Assembly: GCA_011033025.1 (NCBI GenBank)
Contig: WFMF01000008.1
Location: 1,121,001-1,185,000, forward strand
Source: Beroe forskalii
Lineage: Eukaryota; Ctenophora; Nuda; Beroida; Beroidae
Reading direction: 5' to 3'
Length of the DNA: 64,000 bases
The position numbers and the translations under genes are program-made. Under the pieces are notes generated by a model, which saw only the letters and a program-made list of their open reading frames with translations, searched no databases and was not told the DNA's origin. Positions within the stretch are counted from its first letter, which is position 1. Every line of letters begins with the position of its first letter. Shown piece after piece: positions 23,102-35,060 of the stretch.

Positions 23102-24030
23102 GGACTGGGCCAGCGAGAGACGATCATTAAATCATTTTAATCCCTTGAATTTTATAGGAATCATAAACAGTACTATTTCACTTTACCCGCGTATACATAT
23201 ACATCATACATTCATTAATTTATGTAAAAAAGCTTTATTTGTTATTTATTTGCTTATTGTATCATTTCATTTATTCCCTATTTATCATTGCTTGTGAAAA
23301 AGGTGTTTAAATTCATAAACTATTTTTAACCATGTAACATTAAGATGCGGCTGTTGACATCGAATAAGACAATATAGGCGTCTGTTTCAAGATTGAATAA
23401 CTTCTAACTTTACATAATTCAGAATAACTAGATCTTATCAAGTCAGGGTGTTCATGCTTCATTCACACATGTAATCAGATAGGGGGTGAGGTTTTTGCGA
23501 ATGATAACACTATCGCAACAAATATTACAACAAAATTGATTATGGGGGAGGTTAAAATTTGGCGAATTGATAATGCATAACATGTGAAAGATCCCTCATT
23601 TATAATTCTGGGCTAGTTGTTGATTTGCTGAACTTATATTCATCCATGGATTCATAATTTATTGGAAACCGAAAACGTAATCGAATACGATCCATTAACC
23701 TATGGAACGTATTTTAACCTTAGATTAAAAATAGCTTCACAGCTGCAGTTCTGAGAAGCTGTGATTGAAATGAAAAAAAAAACATTAGATACGATAATAA
23801 TTAATAAGTAAATTGTAAATTCGATTTGGCACCACCAATAATTGAGTCGAACACGGCAGGAGCCGTAAATAATCGAGAAAATATCGTGTCTAATTTCTTT
23901 TCGTTAACTGTAGGCAAGGGGTTACATACCACTGATTTCATATCCAAGAAGTTGATATTACGGACATTTTGTTGGTAGAAGCAGAAGGAGACCGGCGTGA
24001 CGCACAAACAACTTTCTCCAGTCTCGGCGT
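23102..24030. other. Spacer between convergent GPCR and HMGXB4
   Basis: AT-rich intergenic DNA where the plus-strand receptor and minus-strand HMGXB4 3' ends meet. No exon was recognised. It should hold both 3' UTRs. Confidence 0.5.
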
Positions 24031-24032
24031 GA

Positions 24033-27000
24033 TCAAGACTTAAAATTCTCGAGACCCGGCATGATATACGCCACATTGTCGAGCATCTTGATCTGACTCT
24101 CGACTGGTATGACATCTAGTTGCTCGATATGGGAGGAGAGGTAAAGGAGGGGCGCTGAGGCACAAAGCAGGCAGTCCAGGAGGTTGGTGAGCAGGGCGGA
24201 GACCGTCAGTTCACGATACCCGTCCCTTTCGTACAGCTGAGATCGGGAGAGGGTTAATAAGACTGTTATTTATGTGTAGGGTGGAACTTTGGAGGCGTTT
24301 CTGATTCTAGGAGACGCTTTCCATGTTCAATTTTGGAGGGAAATGAATTCTACGCGTGTGTAAATATAAACACGCGTGTCACTGAATAAAGCTAAGCTAA
24401 ACAAGCGCGCGCGGCACGCGCACACATTTTGCGCGGAGAGGGTTACAATATTGTAATTCGGTATCTGCGATCGAATAGGAGCCAGAACACCTTTTACGAG
24501 ACTTGTCACAAGCCGCGCCGCATATTTCAGCACTCCAAATGCGCGCGCGCGGAAATGTAACTTCCTCCCATACACGACACAAAATTTAGGAAACTTACAC
24601 GGCATCGTTCACTCAATGAAAACAATTTCAGTCGGCTGTTTATGCTTTGTTTTCGGAGTAAGATTTCAATCATTAATCTATTATTTGTTTGTCAAAGCTT
24701 CGATATTTGCAGTATTGTTGATGACTTTTAAATCAAAATGTGTTGTTGTGTTTTGAGTAGTCCTAAACTTGATTTTCAAAGCTGTTAGCGTGTAATGATA
24801 TTGACATAAATGGATCAAACAGTTTCAGCCTGATGTATGACATTACAGTGAAAATTTTTCGCAGAATATTTTTTGTTGTGGTTAATTGCCTCAAAGTCAA
24901 TACGGTTAATTTGCTTATCTGTAACAGATCTCACGCTCAGCACTGTGGCCTAGGTAGAAACGTAGCTAGGGTTTGATGCCATAGTATGTGATAGGTTTCT
25001 AGGATATGCATCTGTAGGTAGTAAAATTAAGCGTAATTAGCGATGATTAGACAAAAATTGGAGACTTTGCAAGGGACTTTTCGCAGTATGCCATGCATAG
25101 GCTGCATACCCTCTGTCTACGTCACTGGGCCTTGGTCGCACGGTATGGGACCTAGAGATTAACGGCGATAAATGACTCCTAAACCTTTTATCATAGTAAG
25201 ATAAGACCAAAACAAGTATTCCCAACCCTCGGCCACGCCCGACTCCCACGTCTCATAAATGCGCGAAATGTGTCACAAATGTGTAACAAGCTATGAGACA
25301 TGGGGTTGGAAGCGATATATGACTCCCAACCTATCATTTTGGTCAGAACATATTTAGAGTTTCTGAAGGCCGAAACAAGCATTCCAACCCTCGGCCACGC
25401 CCAAATCCCATGTCTCATAAATGCGCGAAAACTGTCACAATGTGTCACAAGTCTCACGCTATGAGACATGGGGATTGAGGCGATATATGACTCTAAACCT
25501 ATCATAATGGTCAGATAACATATTTTAGAGTTTCTGAAGGCCAAAACAAGCATTTCCAACCCTCGACCACGCCCAAATCCCATGTCTCATAAATGCGCGA
25601 AAAAGTGTCACAAATGTGTAACAAGCCATGAGACATGGGGATTGGAGGCGAAATATGACTCCCCAACCTATTATTTTGGTCAGATAACATATTCTAGAGT
25701 TTCTGAAGGCCAAAACAAGTATTTCCAACCCTCGACCACGCCCAAATCCCATGTCTCATAAATTTAAATACGCGAAAAAGTGTCACAAATGTGTAACAAG
25801 CCATGAGACATGGGGTTTTGAGGCGATATATGACTCCCCAACCTATTATTTTGGTTGACAGGAAACATATTTTAGAGTTTCTGATGGCCAAAACAAGTAT
25901 TTGCAACCCTCGGCAACGCCCAAATCCCGTGTCTCATAAATGCACGAAAACTGTCACAAATGTGTCACAAGTCTCGCATGCTATGAGACATGGGGTTTTG
26001 AGACGATATATGACTCCTAAACCTATTGTAATGGTCACATATTATATTCTAGAGTTTCTGAAGGCCAAAACAAGCATTTCCAACCCTCGACCACGCCCAA
26101 ATCCCATGTCTCATAAATGCGCGAAAACTGTCACAAATGTGTCACAAGTCTCACGCTATGAGACATGGGGATTGGAGGCGATAAATGACTCCTAAACCTA
26201 TTATAATGGTGAGATAACATATTCTAGAGTTTCTGAAGGCCAAAACAAGCATTTCCAACCCTCGACCACGCCCAAATCCCATGTCTCATAAATGCGCGAA
26301 AAAGTGTCACAAATGTGTAACAAGCCATGAGACATGGGGTTTTGAGGCGATATATGACTCCCCAACCTATTATTTTGGTCAGGAAACATATTTTAGAGTT
26401 TCTGAAGGCCAAAACAAGTATTTGCAACCCTCGGCCACACCTAAATCCCATGTCTCATAAATGCTCGAAAACTTTGTCATATGTTACAAGTCTCACGCTA
26501 TGAGACATGGGATTGGGCGTGATATGACTCCCCAACCTATTATTGTTGTTTCAAACATATTTTAAAGTTTCTGATGGCCAAAACAAAATTCCCAGGTTGG
26601 TTACGCCCAAATCATGTCTCATAAATGCGCGAAAACTGTCACAAATGTGTCACAAAGAGTCTCACATTTTGAGACATGGGGATTGAGGCGTAAATGAGTT
26701 GAAAAACCTATTTAATGGTCAGATAACATATTCTAGAGTTTCTGAAGGCCAAAACAAGCATTTCCAACCCTCGACAACGCCCAAATCCCATGTCTCATAG
26801 CGTGAGACTTGTGACACATTTGTGACAGTTTTCGAGCATTTATGAGACATGGGATTTAGGTGTGGCCGAGGGTACCAAAATACTTGTTTTGGCCTTCAAA
26901 ACTCTCTAAATATGTTTAATTGGAGGTCCTAGAAACGCCTCAAAATGTCTCCTGGCCATTGTATTTTTTTGGGGAGTCATATAGGTGGTCAGAGCCTCAA

Positions 27001-30000
27001 AACCTGTTTTGGCCTTCATGAAACTCTAGAATATGTTATCTGACAAATTTAGAGTCATATATCTTCCAATCCCATGTCTTTGAGACTTGGTGATTTGGGC
27101 GTTCTGGACATGAGAAGAGGCGTGAGGCTGGAAATGCTTGTTTTGGCCTTCAGAAACTCTAGAATATGTTATCTGACTATTATAATAGGTTTGGGGAGTC
27201 ATATATCGCCTCAATCCCCATGTCTCATAGCGTGAGACTTGAGACATGGGATTTAGGTAGGCTGAGGTTAGAATACTTGTGGCCTTACTAAAATTTTTCT
27301 GACCAAAAATAATTTTTCGCGCAAAAATTTATGAGACATGGGATTTGGGCGTGGTCGGGTTGGAAATGCTTGTTTTGGCCTTTTTCTAGAATATGTTATG
27401 AGACATTATTATAATATAGGTTTGGGTCATATATCGCCTCCAATCCCCATCTCATAGCGTGAGACTTGTGACACATTTGTGACAGTTTTCGCGCATTTAT
27501 GAGACATGGGATTTGGGCGTGGCCGAGGGTTGCAAATACTTGTTTTGGCCTTCAGAAACTCTAAAATATGTTTCCTGACCATAATAATAGGTTTGAGTCA
27601 TATATCGCCTCAAAACCCCATGTCTCATGAACATGGCTTGTGGCCGACAAATATTGTTTTGGCCTTTCGAAAACTCTAAAATATGCTCAAGACATGTCTC
27701 ATAGCTGGATTTGGGTGTGTCGAGGGTTGGAAATGCTTGTTTTGGCCTTCAGAAACTCTAAAATATGTTTTCCAACAATAATAATAGGCTGAGGGGTCGT
27801 ATATCGCCTCCAATCTCCATGTCTCATAGCGTGAGACTTGTGACACATTTGTGACAGTTTTCGCGCATTTATGAGACATGGGATTTGGGCGTGGCCGAGG
27901 GTTGGAAATGCTTGTTTTGGCCTTCAGAAACTCTAGAATATGTTATCTGACTATTATAATAGGTTTAGGAGTCATATATCGCCTCCAATCCCCATGTCTC
28001 ATAGCGTGAGACTTGTGACACATTTGTGACAGTTTTTCGCGCATTTATGAGACATGGGATTTGGGCGTGGTCGAGGGTTGGAAATGCTTGTTTTGGCCTT
28101 CAGAAACTCTAAAATATGTTTCTGACCAAAATAATAGGTTTAGGGTGTCATATATCGCCTCCAAACCCCATGTCTCATGAGACTTGTACATTTGTGACAG
28201 TTTCGCGCATTTATGAGACATGGGATTTGGGCGTGGTCGAGGGTTAAATGCTTGTTTTGGCCTTCAGAAACTCTAGAATATGTTATCTGACCAAAATAAT
28301 AGGTTGGGTGTCATATATCGCCTCAAACCCCATGTCTCATAGCTTGTTAGACTTGTGACTTTTGACAGTTTTTGTGACATGTCTCGGGCGTGGTCACCTC
28401 AAATGCTTGTGACAGGCTTCAGAAACTCAATATGTATGTTGGATTAATAAAAGGTTTAGGAGTCAATTACAGCAGTTCAGGCTGTCTCAATGAGTTATAA
28501 TCACAGTTTTGCATGTCTGGTTTCTGTGACAGGCAGAAACTACAGCTGGTTCTGTCACAAAAACTGTGGAGCAAGTTCAGCAGTTCAGGCTTCCAATGGG
28601 TTTATGCAAGGGTTCTGTCACAGAAAAACTAAGTTTTGTCTGGAACTGCATTACATCAAAGCTCTTTACCTCTGTCAAGAACTACTAAGTTTTGCAGTTA
28701 TTACATAAGAGCCTTTTCCTAACTTCTTAAGGGTGTATGTTAAATTATTAAGCATCATATTCTTCTATATAGACTTTTCCTTTTTCTGCTCCTTTGATAG
28801 TTTGATAGTATCGTGAACTGTGCAAATTGTGATATTGCTTTTCATATTTTTTTTGTAAATCTACGCATTTTACCTCGCTCGTGATTTCCCCCATCTTGCT
28901 GATGGAGTCACCCAGTAGTTTGAGGTGCGCAGCCAAGTCCAGGGCCTCTGGAGGTCCGTCAGGGGGCAGGGGTGCCAGTGTTTTCTTCTTCTTCTTCTTG
29001 GTCACTGCAACCTGCACAGTCGTTTTAATGAGCGTTCAAAATGAATAGGAGCTCGAAATGGCGTCATTAACCGTATGGACGCTGCCTAATTGCTGGAAAT
29101 AACCAACAGTTAGGCATAATTAGAGGCCATGCCGGGCAGACCCATCTCTTTCCGAGACGGGACCAGATCCCATATAACATCTAGAAAACAAAAATTATAA
29201 TTACTAAGATGGTAGAAATTCTACCTTTGAGTTTTCGGTTTCTTGCGTCTTCCAGTACTCCTTATCCGCATCGTCAAGTTCTGACCACAATTTAGCGAGC
29301 TTGGACGTTATTTCTGACCCTTTTAGTTCTGAAATCGGTTGAAGGAGTCAGGAGTGTTGCAGGGAAAACGAGAAATACATACACACAAAAAGACACCTAA
29401 TAATCTAAGGAGTAAGAAAGATTGACGGATATAATCCAAGGAGTAAGAAAGATTGACGGATATTAAGATCGAAAGCTTTTGAATATCGTGAAATCATTGT
29501 CGTCAACAAAATACAGATAACGGGCAGTTTCCCAGCAAGTGACTACTAATTAGTAGTGTCAACTAGTAACAATAACCTAGTTTTGAGCTACTAGGGACGT
29601 GCATTTGCAAGTAAAAATTGCAAGTTATTTACTAGAAAGTAGTGACCTCTAATTCAAAAAAGTAACTTGCTTGGCATGAAGGCATCTGCAATGAGCACTG
29701 AACGCCATACATTTCATTTCATGGCGACGGCGACGTGACATCATGGGATTGAGCTGGGATATTGAACCTAATTTTTCAGTAAAAGGACCGTGGTAACAGT
29801 CAAGGGTTTGAGGGAATCATCAGGCTAACTTACCTGGATAATCCTTGGCTACACTAGACCTCATGTGCCTAGAATAGAGCATGTAAGCAGTCACCCTCCG
29901 GTGCCCCTTTTCCTTCTTAACACCCTTGCCACGCTTCTTCTTGCCAGTCTCCGGCTGTGGATATTACAAGGTTGAATCTGGGGTAAATAAGACCAGGAAT

Positions 30001-31399
30001 GGTTACCTAATTGGCGTTAATTAACCGGCCCTCAAGGACACAACGAATTTTGTCTAAACGTCCGGTTAAAAAGACAGTGAGTGGGGCCGGTTAAATTAAA
30101 GACAGATCAATTAAATAACTAATATCTAATGAAATATTTTTAAGCCTGTATATTAAGAACAAAATAATGGGATCATTTTAAAATATTGTTTTTCATGATG
30201 TAAGCCAATCTGTCAGACCTTGCACAAATGGTTAACACTAGACTCTAGAGAAGTTTGTGATGATACTAAATGCATTCGAACTTGAGACCCTCCTGCTCAC
30301 AATCATTCATAGTGAAGCTTTATTAACACTTGTGGAAATTTAGTGCAAGTTTTTCACCAACAACTGCCTTCCACTGTACGTTGGGAATTGAAAAGTGATG
30401 ATCTGTTCTCGGCACGGTTTTTTTTCTTAATATACATAATACATGCTTTGAAAGACCTGAAAAACTCTGTCTTACTCTGCTATCGACTTGTCCAAATGCA
30501 AAAAGCGGGCTCAAATTTGTCTAGATAATTAGTCATCAACTGTTAAACATCATTAAAACGCAGATAATGGTCGGAAAAGAAGAAGTTGGACGAGTTGACC
30601 ACCAAATAAAGCTTTCCCATAGACCTGATGACAGACATATTGAAAATGAGAACTATCGATACCTCTGGCTTATCAGGCTTTGGCTTCAAAGTAAGCTTTC
30701 TTCGTTTCTCAATAGCAGCCATTTGTTCAGGGTCACGCTTAGGTGCCTGTCCTGAGGTTCAACAGGTTAATACTGTACAATATTTAGAAATATAAAGGCT
30801 TGTAGAAAGGGTGTACTAAAAACCCCAGAATAATGGTTTAAAACACTTTAATGGGATTTATTATTGTCCCAACACTCGAGATTTAAAACATTTTTTTTCT
30901 GAAATGAGAAACTCTCTGAACTTGAACTTCAAAACCCTTTAAAAAAATGCTTCTCACTAATGCTCAGCATATATTTGCACGTTATACCTATTTCATCCAT
31001 TAAATTGAAAATTTAGTATAAAAACTTGGGACTGCACTACTTTTGTAGCTACCTTCATCCATAACCTCCTCGATGACAGCTTCAGGTTCATGCTTAGGTG
31101 CCATTGCTTCATTATCAACAGTTGTTATAATCTCCTCCTGCACTGTAACCATCTGATCTTCAGGAATAGTGAGGGAGGAGAGCTGAAATTAATAATTAAT
31201 TAATTAATTTATCTACAGGAAACATGCTCCTTCCTGCAAGCACAATTAAAGATATTATGAATAAAATGTTTTCTTTCTTGAATCAAGAAATCTATTAAAC
31301 TTCAAATTGTGACTTAAATTATAGTATTAAGAATTAGAACATTACCTCTTCGACAACAACATTTTCATCTTTTCTATCAAAAAAGTTTCTGCCATCCAT
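24033..31399 (-). CDS. HMGXB4: HMG-box protein HMGXB4 homologue, seven exons
   Basis: Exons 31346-31399 (start ATG), 31053-31182, 30663-30751, 29834-29954, 29225-29328, 28874-29011 and 24033-24236 (stop TGA). Total 840 nt, 279 residues; all phases agree. The N-terminal third is acidic and low complexity, followed by a Lys/Arg-rich linker. The HMG box is split between exons 4 and 5 (MLYSRHMRSS, DYPELKGSEIT, KLAKLWSEL, KEYWK). The C-terminal HMGXB4 module follows: LDLAAHLKLLGDS, then in the last exon LLTNLLDCLLCA and LDNVAYIMPGL, which I recognise as the conserved terminus. Vertebrate HMGXB4 is about 600 residues, so this is a short form. Known HMGXB4 is a nuclear regulator of Wnt signalling and transcription; that role is carried over by homology only. 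The final intron (24237-28873) is 4.6 kb and mostly satellite. Reading through the exon 6 donor (GTAAAA) gives an alternative stop at 28748. Confidence 0.9.
24485..24880 (+). mobile_element. Terminal domain of the satellite-bearing repeat element (copy 2)
   Basis: Starts CAGAACACCTTTTACGAGAC, with a GCGC-rich core, and parallels 13365-13800 base for base over most of its length, with small deletions. Here it leads into a second unique block (24881-25200) and then satellite B, all inside the last HMGXB4 intron. Confidence 0.72.
24881..25205 (+). mobile_element. Junction block of the satellite element, inverted copy at the window's right edge
   Basis: The block runs GTTAATTGCC ... TGTAACAGATCTCAC ... 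TACGTCACTGGGCCTTGGTC ... GGGACCTAGAGATTAACGGC. The reverse complement occupies about 63660-64000 with few differences, in the same position relative to satellite B. Loose direct or palindromic parts of this block generate mirror ORFs at both places; they are not genes. Confidence 0.85.
25150..28440. repeat. Satellite subfamily B array in HMGXB4 intron, inverted at ~26800
   Basis: Monomers of about 173 bp carry ATGAGACATGGGGATT ... CCCAAATCCCATGTCTCAT, with AACATATTCTAGAGTTTCTG and CCAAAACAAGCATTTCC between. Plus-oriented units run to about 26790 and inverted ones from about 26800 to 28440. Units at 26460-27440 and 28140-28440 are heavily eroded by small deletions. Whole-array pairing of the two arms would give a foldback structure within the intron. 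Confidence 0.92.
28441..28873. other. Remainder of the last HMGXB4 intron
   Basis: Between the satellite and exon 6. It contains loose copies of CAGTTCAGGCT and TTCTGTCACA. The plus ORF at 28490-28708 looks derived from these repeats and has no recognised homology. Confidence 0.45.
30006..30105. mobile_element. Short MITE-like element with AACCGGCC inverted ends
   Basis: TTAACCGGCCCTCAAGGACA at the left and GGGGCCGGTTAAATTAAAG at the right form inverted ends around a ~60-bp centre. A related copy is at 38237-38320 (AAACCGGCCCTTAAGGACA ... GGGCCGGTTATAAATAAC), and diverged traces occur at 34028-34050 and 34185-34270. No clear target duplication was established. Confidence 0.55.
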
Positions 31400-32560
31400 T
31401 TTTAGGCTCAATTAGTTAAACGTTTTAAAGATGTAAATTTGGTAGGTACTGCCTTCATCAAATTTTTAATACATGAATTCATGTTCACCGGTCAAATGTA
31501 ACAAATTGAGGAAGTACAAAGATCAGCAAAATGTTGTCCCTGAGGGGACAAAAGGTTGTAGCTGAACTTCCTCATATTTTCTCCTGAGAGACATGGACTA
31601 TACTGAACAGATCAGCTATATGGTCCTCTACTTCTCTTCAGTAAGTGTGTTGCTTAATTTCTTCATGCTTTGAGTAAAGACAAAGATCAAATAGCAAGTT
31701 TCAGGCAGGTTGTCACTGCACTTGACAGTGCTATACCCTGGTACCAGGAGGTTACTGATGGGGGCCTACATCATAAAAGCTCTCACAATTTAAACACCCC
31801 GAAAGCTGAGGTAGGTTTTGGACTGAAGATGGCACAGACCCAACCTAAGATGTCAAATTTTTCTTACTCTATAAAAAATGAAAGTCTCCAGTTTTATTGT
31901 TTTTATTTCAAAATTTCAATTAAATAGAATTATCTTACAATATCATCTGGGATAATATCTGATAAAATATTATAAAATAACCCCATAATTGAGGCTAAAC
32001 CTGCAACACAGTATGAAACCGTAATAAGAGCAGGGCCTGACAAAAGATCAATCAAAACATATGATATGTTAATAATATCGGCTAATTTATAACTTAGGCT
32101 CATACTGTGTGGTAGGCAATGACTAGAAAGCAAAAATTCAAATAATAATTTGCCCAATTAGAAAGTCTAAGGTATTTAAATAAAAATAAGTTAAGTTAAT
32201 GAATTATAATTATAATTAAGTACTGTATTTAGAATTATCAAATTAGAATGATCTAATTTATCAAACATTTGAAACAATCATTGCTCATAATTTTGGCTTT
32301 CATCACTTAATTCGATATAAATTTAAGTTATATAGTCACAAAATTTATGATGTAAAAGTTGAAATGGAGATTTTAATTTAACTCAAAAATATTTAAATAG
32401 CTCTATCCATGGGAAAAACTAGCAACAGCTGCAAGATCACACAAAAATGTATAATCATATCATTTAAATACATACTTGGGAACTGGAAAAAAGGGTGTGA
32501 CCCAAGATGATACTGACGACTAGACACTCCCTGGGGCCATTGAGATATTTATGCCAGCAG
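31400..32560. other. Spacer upstream of HMGXB4, with one unassigned hydrophobic ORF
   Basis: Presumed HMGXB4 promoter region next to the LINE 3' end. The minus ORF at 31930-32157 is hydrophobic and ends at a GTAAGA, so it could be an exon, but I could match it to no family and the DNA is very AT-rich. Confidence 0.4.
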
Positions 32561-32561
32561 T

Positions 32562-33632
32562 TTAATCAGGCCAACCTAGGTCACTGGACAATAGAAAATT
32601 ACGTAGTTTACATTTAAATACAGCAAAGGATTTATCTTGCCTTATTTCAAATGGAATGTTATTCCAGAGCATCATGGTCCTATAAAAGAAACTATTTCTA
32701 AAGCTATCACAGTGTGGCTTAATGTTGCATTTGATGTGAGTAAGATCAGTACTGTCGATAATTGCAGAGGTTTTTCTCGTCAATCTCACATCATGAGGCT
32801 TAGTTATCGAAAAATGAGGTGGTAAATCAATTGGGATCAATCTATTGATAATTTGATAAAACAATAACAAATCATTCAGAGCAAATTTGATTTTAAAGGG
32901 CAATATATCTAATTCTTTAAGTTTCTCAGCATATACGGTATCACTATAATGATCATATGGTTGACCATTTATCCATTTAATGGCCTTCTTTTGAATAGAC
33001 TCAAATTTATGTAACTGATTTTTGCTGATAGGGTGCCATATAACCGAACAGTGTTCAAAGATTGATCGAATAACAGTGAGATAAAATGCCCTTTTTTGTC
33101 TCTTGTTAGAAGTGAAGTGGCATGTACGCATGAGAAGTGCAAGCTTGGAACTTGCACGTTTAGTGAGTTTATCGCATTGTTCAGTCCAGTGAAGTTTGGT
33201 TGTGACAGTGACTCCTAAATCTACCTGTGACTGAGTGTAATCAATGAATACATTACCAAGTTTGTATATGAATATCGTGAAAGGTAAGTTATGCAATATA
33301 TTTCGTTGGTTAGAAACAGATAGTGCCTTACATTTTGAAGGATGAAATTTCATTTTATTAGCTATGGACCAATCATTAAGGTTATTAATATCACTTTGAA
33401 GTGCGAAATGATCTTCTGAAAGATATATTTCCCTCCAGATTTTAGTGTCATCTGCATAGAGGGTGATGTTTGTGCCATCTGAAATACAATTAAACATGTC
33501 ATTTATGAAGATAACAAACAACAAGGGGCCTAAAATAGAGCCCTGTGGTACACCTGATTTGACAGGTAGGACCCCTGACTTGAAACCTCCTACAATTACT
33601 TCCTGCTGCCGGTCCTGAAGATAAGACTTCCG
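32562..33632 (-). mobile_element. 5'-truncated non-LTR retrotransposon, reverse transcriptase C-terminal half
   Basis: An uninterrupted reading frame of about 355 residues contains SYLQDRQQ, GVPQGSILGPLLF (RT block 4), YADDT (catalytic block 5), SKCKALSV and LGVTV, then the thumb region and the HFESIQKKAIKW-like stretch typical of CR1/Jockey-group LINEs. RT fingers and endonuclease are absent; family resemblance stops near 33632, where unrelated sequence begins. The frame is intact to its stop, which suggests a recent insertion. Its 3' end lies somewhere between 32460 and 32561. Clade assignment is tentative. Confidence 0.88.
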
Positions 33633-33639
33633 ACATATC

Positions 33640-34369
33640 TGAGAATCAGGAAATTGCAGGCAAGGATACCAGCATCTCCAGCACCCAAAAGAAAAACTAT
33701 ACTCACCACTCATCAATCCAATGTCTTATCTATAAAGGTAATACGACATTTCAATGAAACATCCTGTTGTAACTCACTTAGATCCTACTGCTCTCCACAT
33801 TACATTACCGACAGGGATCATGTTGGCATTCAAGTGCAGAGTTGGGGCAAAGTCTTGCAAATTGATGTCTTGAAGAAAAATTTCTTTATGATTGGAACAA
33901 GCTATATGGATTGACTGTAAACTCTCTTTGTAAAGTCACTGCAAAGGGTTTCTAACATAGTATCAAATATTTGCAGACTGATGTCTTGAAGAAAGATTTA
34001 TTTTTAATTCAAATATATTTATACATTATTGGCCTTTATTTAACTGACCCTTACCCATGTGTGTGCCCATGCACTGAAAGATCTATCAAAATAATGCACA
34101 AATTTCAACAAAAATTCAATGAAAAGCAAATAACAGCGTTCCATGCCCATAGTAATTTGTGTGTTGTTTGCAAGGTCTTTTGATCGATCCATTTGCACAC
34201 AATCGAGTTAAGGACACAAATGACAAACGACTTTGAAAATTTTGTCTGGTAATTACAAAGGGGTCAGGGATGACAGAGTTGGACCAGTCAAAAAGGCCAA
34301 TGAATTTAAGATAAATGAAACTTCAAAGTCTTAGCTCATACTTCAGTGTCAAATAGATGAAGCGTATTT
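33640..34369. other. Spacer with no supported gene
   Basis: Only a loose direct repeat (TGATGTCTTGAAGAAA at about 33864 and 33980) and diverged MITE traces were seen. Confidence 0.45.
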
Positions 34370-34435
34370 CCTAAGCCTGCATAGGTGTGCGTACGCGCGC
34401 CGCGCAACGCAGACAGGGATATACGTGTTTAGCAA
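34370..34435 (-). mobile_element. Solitary GC-rich short element
   Basis: Reads TTTCCTAAGCCTGCATAGG ... GCGCGCCGCGCAACGC ... GATATACGTGTTTAGCAAG. It is the cleanest single copy of the unit clustered at 5181-5960 and shows the element's natural ends. Confidence 0.72.
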
Positions 34436-34500
34436 GAAGCGTATAATATATATGATTGCAGCTTTTTTTTCGTTTTACGGTGGCGTGTCGAACTCATATA

Positions 34501-34705
34501 TGTGCGGCATAAATTTGTGATTAAGCGGTGTTTACGCGCGCACCGCGGCCGCGCCTTGGCCTTGCTCCAAGCCACCCCTGGCATGGTTAGGGGAAACCTA
34601 AACCAGGGGTTTAGCGCTTGCCTGACGTCGTCAGACCCATTGTTTAAACTTTATTCGTGGCGCGCGCGAGGGGGTCGGCCAGGCAACGCCTGACAATGCC
34701 GCACA
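34501..34705. mobile_element. MITE-like element with TGTGCGGCAT inverted ends
   Basis: A 205-bp GC-rich block has perfect 10-bp terminal inverted repeats (TGTGCGGCAT ... ATGCCGCACA). The inside also contains the palindromic CTGACGTCGTCAG. I see no target duplication. Confidence 0.6.
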
Positions 34706-34870
34706 CTTCAATCATATCAAAGTTATGAAGCTTCGAAATCAAAACATCATTAAACAGAAATGAACGCGCGCGCAATTAATCTGCACGTGCATCTTTCCCC
34801 CATTGCGCGCGCGTTGCCATGGGGCGTGACGTACAAAAAACATACAGAAAGCGCGAAATTATAAGTAAGA
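34706..34870 (-). mobile_element. 3'-truncated Helitron (5' end fragment)
   Basis: On the minus strand it starts TCTTACTTATAATTTCGCGC at 34870, preceded by A, and follows the plus copies at 43302 and 44282 through the CATGGCAACGCGCGC and ATGAACGCGCGC blocks. The hairpin and CTAG end are missing; the left edge abuts the 34501-34705 MITE. Confidence 0.72.
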
Positions 34871-34899
34871 TACATATACCCGCAGCCTCTAGGGCTGAA

Positions 34900-34935
34900 T
34901 TTCATATCGCACGCGCATGCGCGTGCGATATGAAA
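34900..34935. repeat. 36-bp perfect palindrome
   Basis: Each 18-base arm begins TTTCATATCGCACGCGCA, with no spacer. It lies in a region of further small palindromes made of ATATATCCCTCG and GAGCCGAGTG motifs (34936-35060). Confidence 0.95.
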
Positions 34936-35060
34936 ATATATCCCTCGAGGGCGCTGGCCCGAGTGGGATATATCTTATAGCACGCAGGGCTCGAAGAGCC
35001 GAGTGCTATACGAAATTCAACCATGAGGCGAGGTATATGGTATATATCCCTCGCGTGAGC

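Noticed and set aside
28748..29017. HMGXB4 ending at 28748 as an 89-codon terminal exon
   Set aside because: The conserved HMGXB4 terminus is at 24033-24236 and joins in phase with a donor at 28873, so the extension is more likely intron.
31930..32157. Hydrophobic ORF as a missing GPR107-like exon
   Set aside because: It ends at a GTAAGA and vaguely resembles a membrane segment, but no motif, acceptor or phase could be matched.
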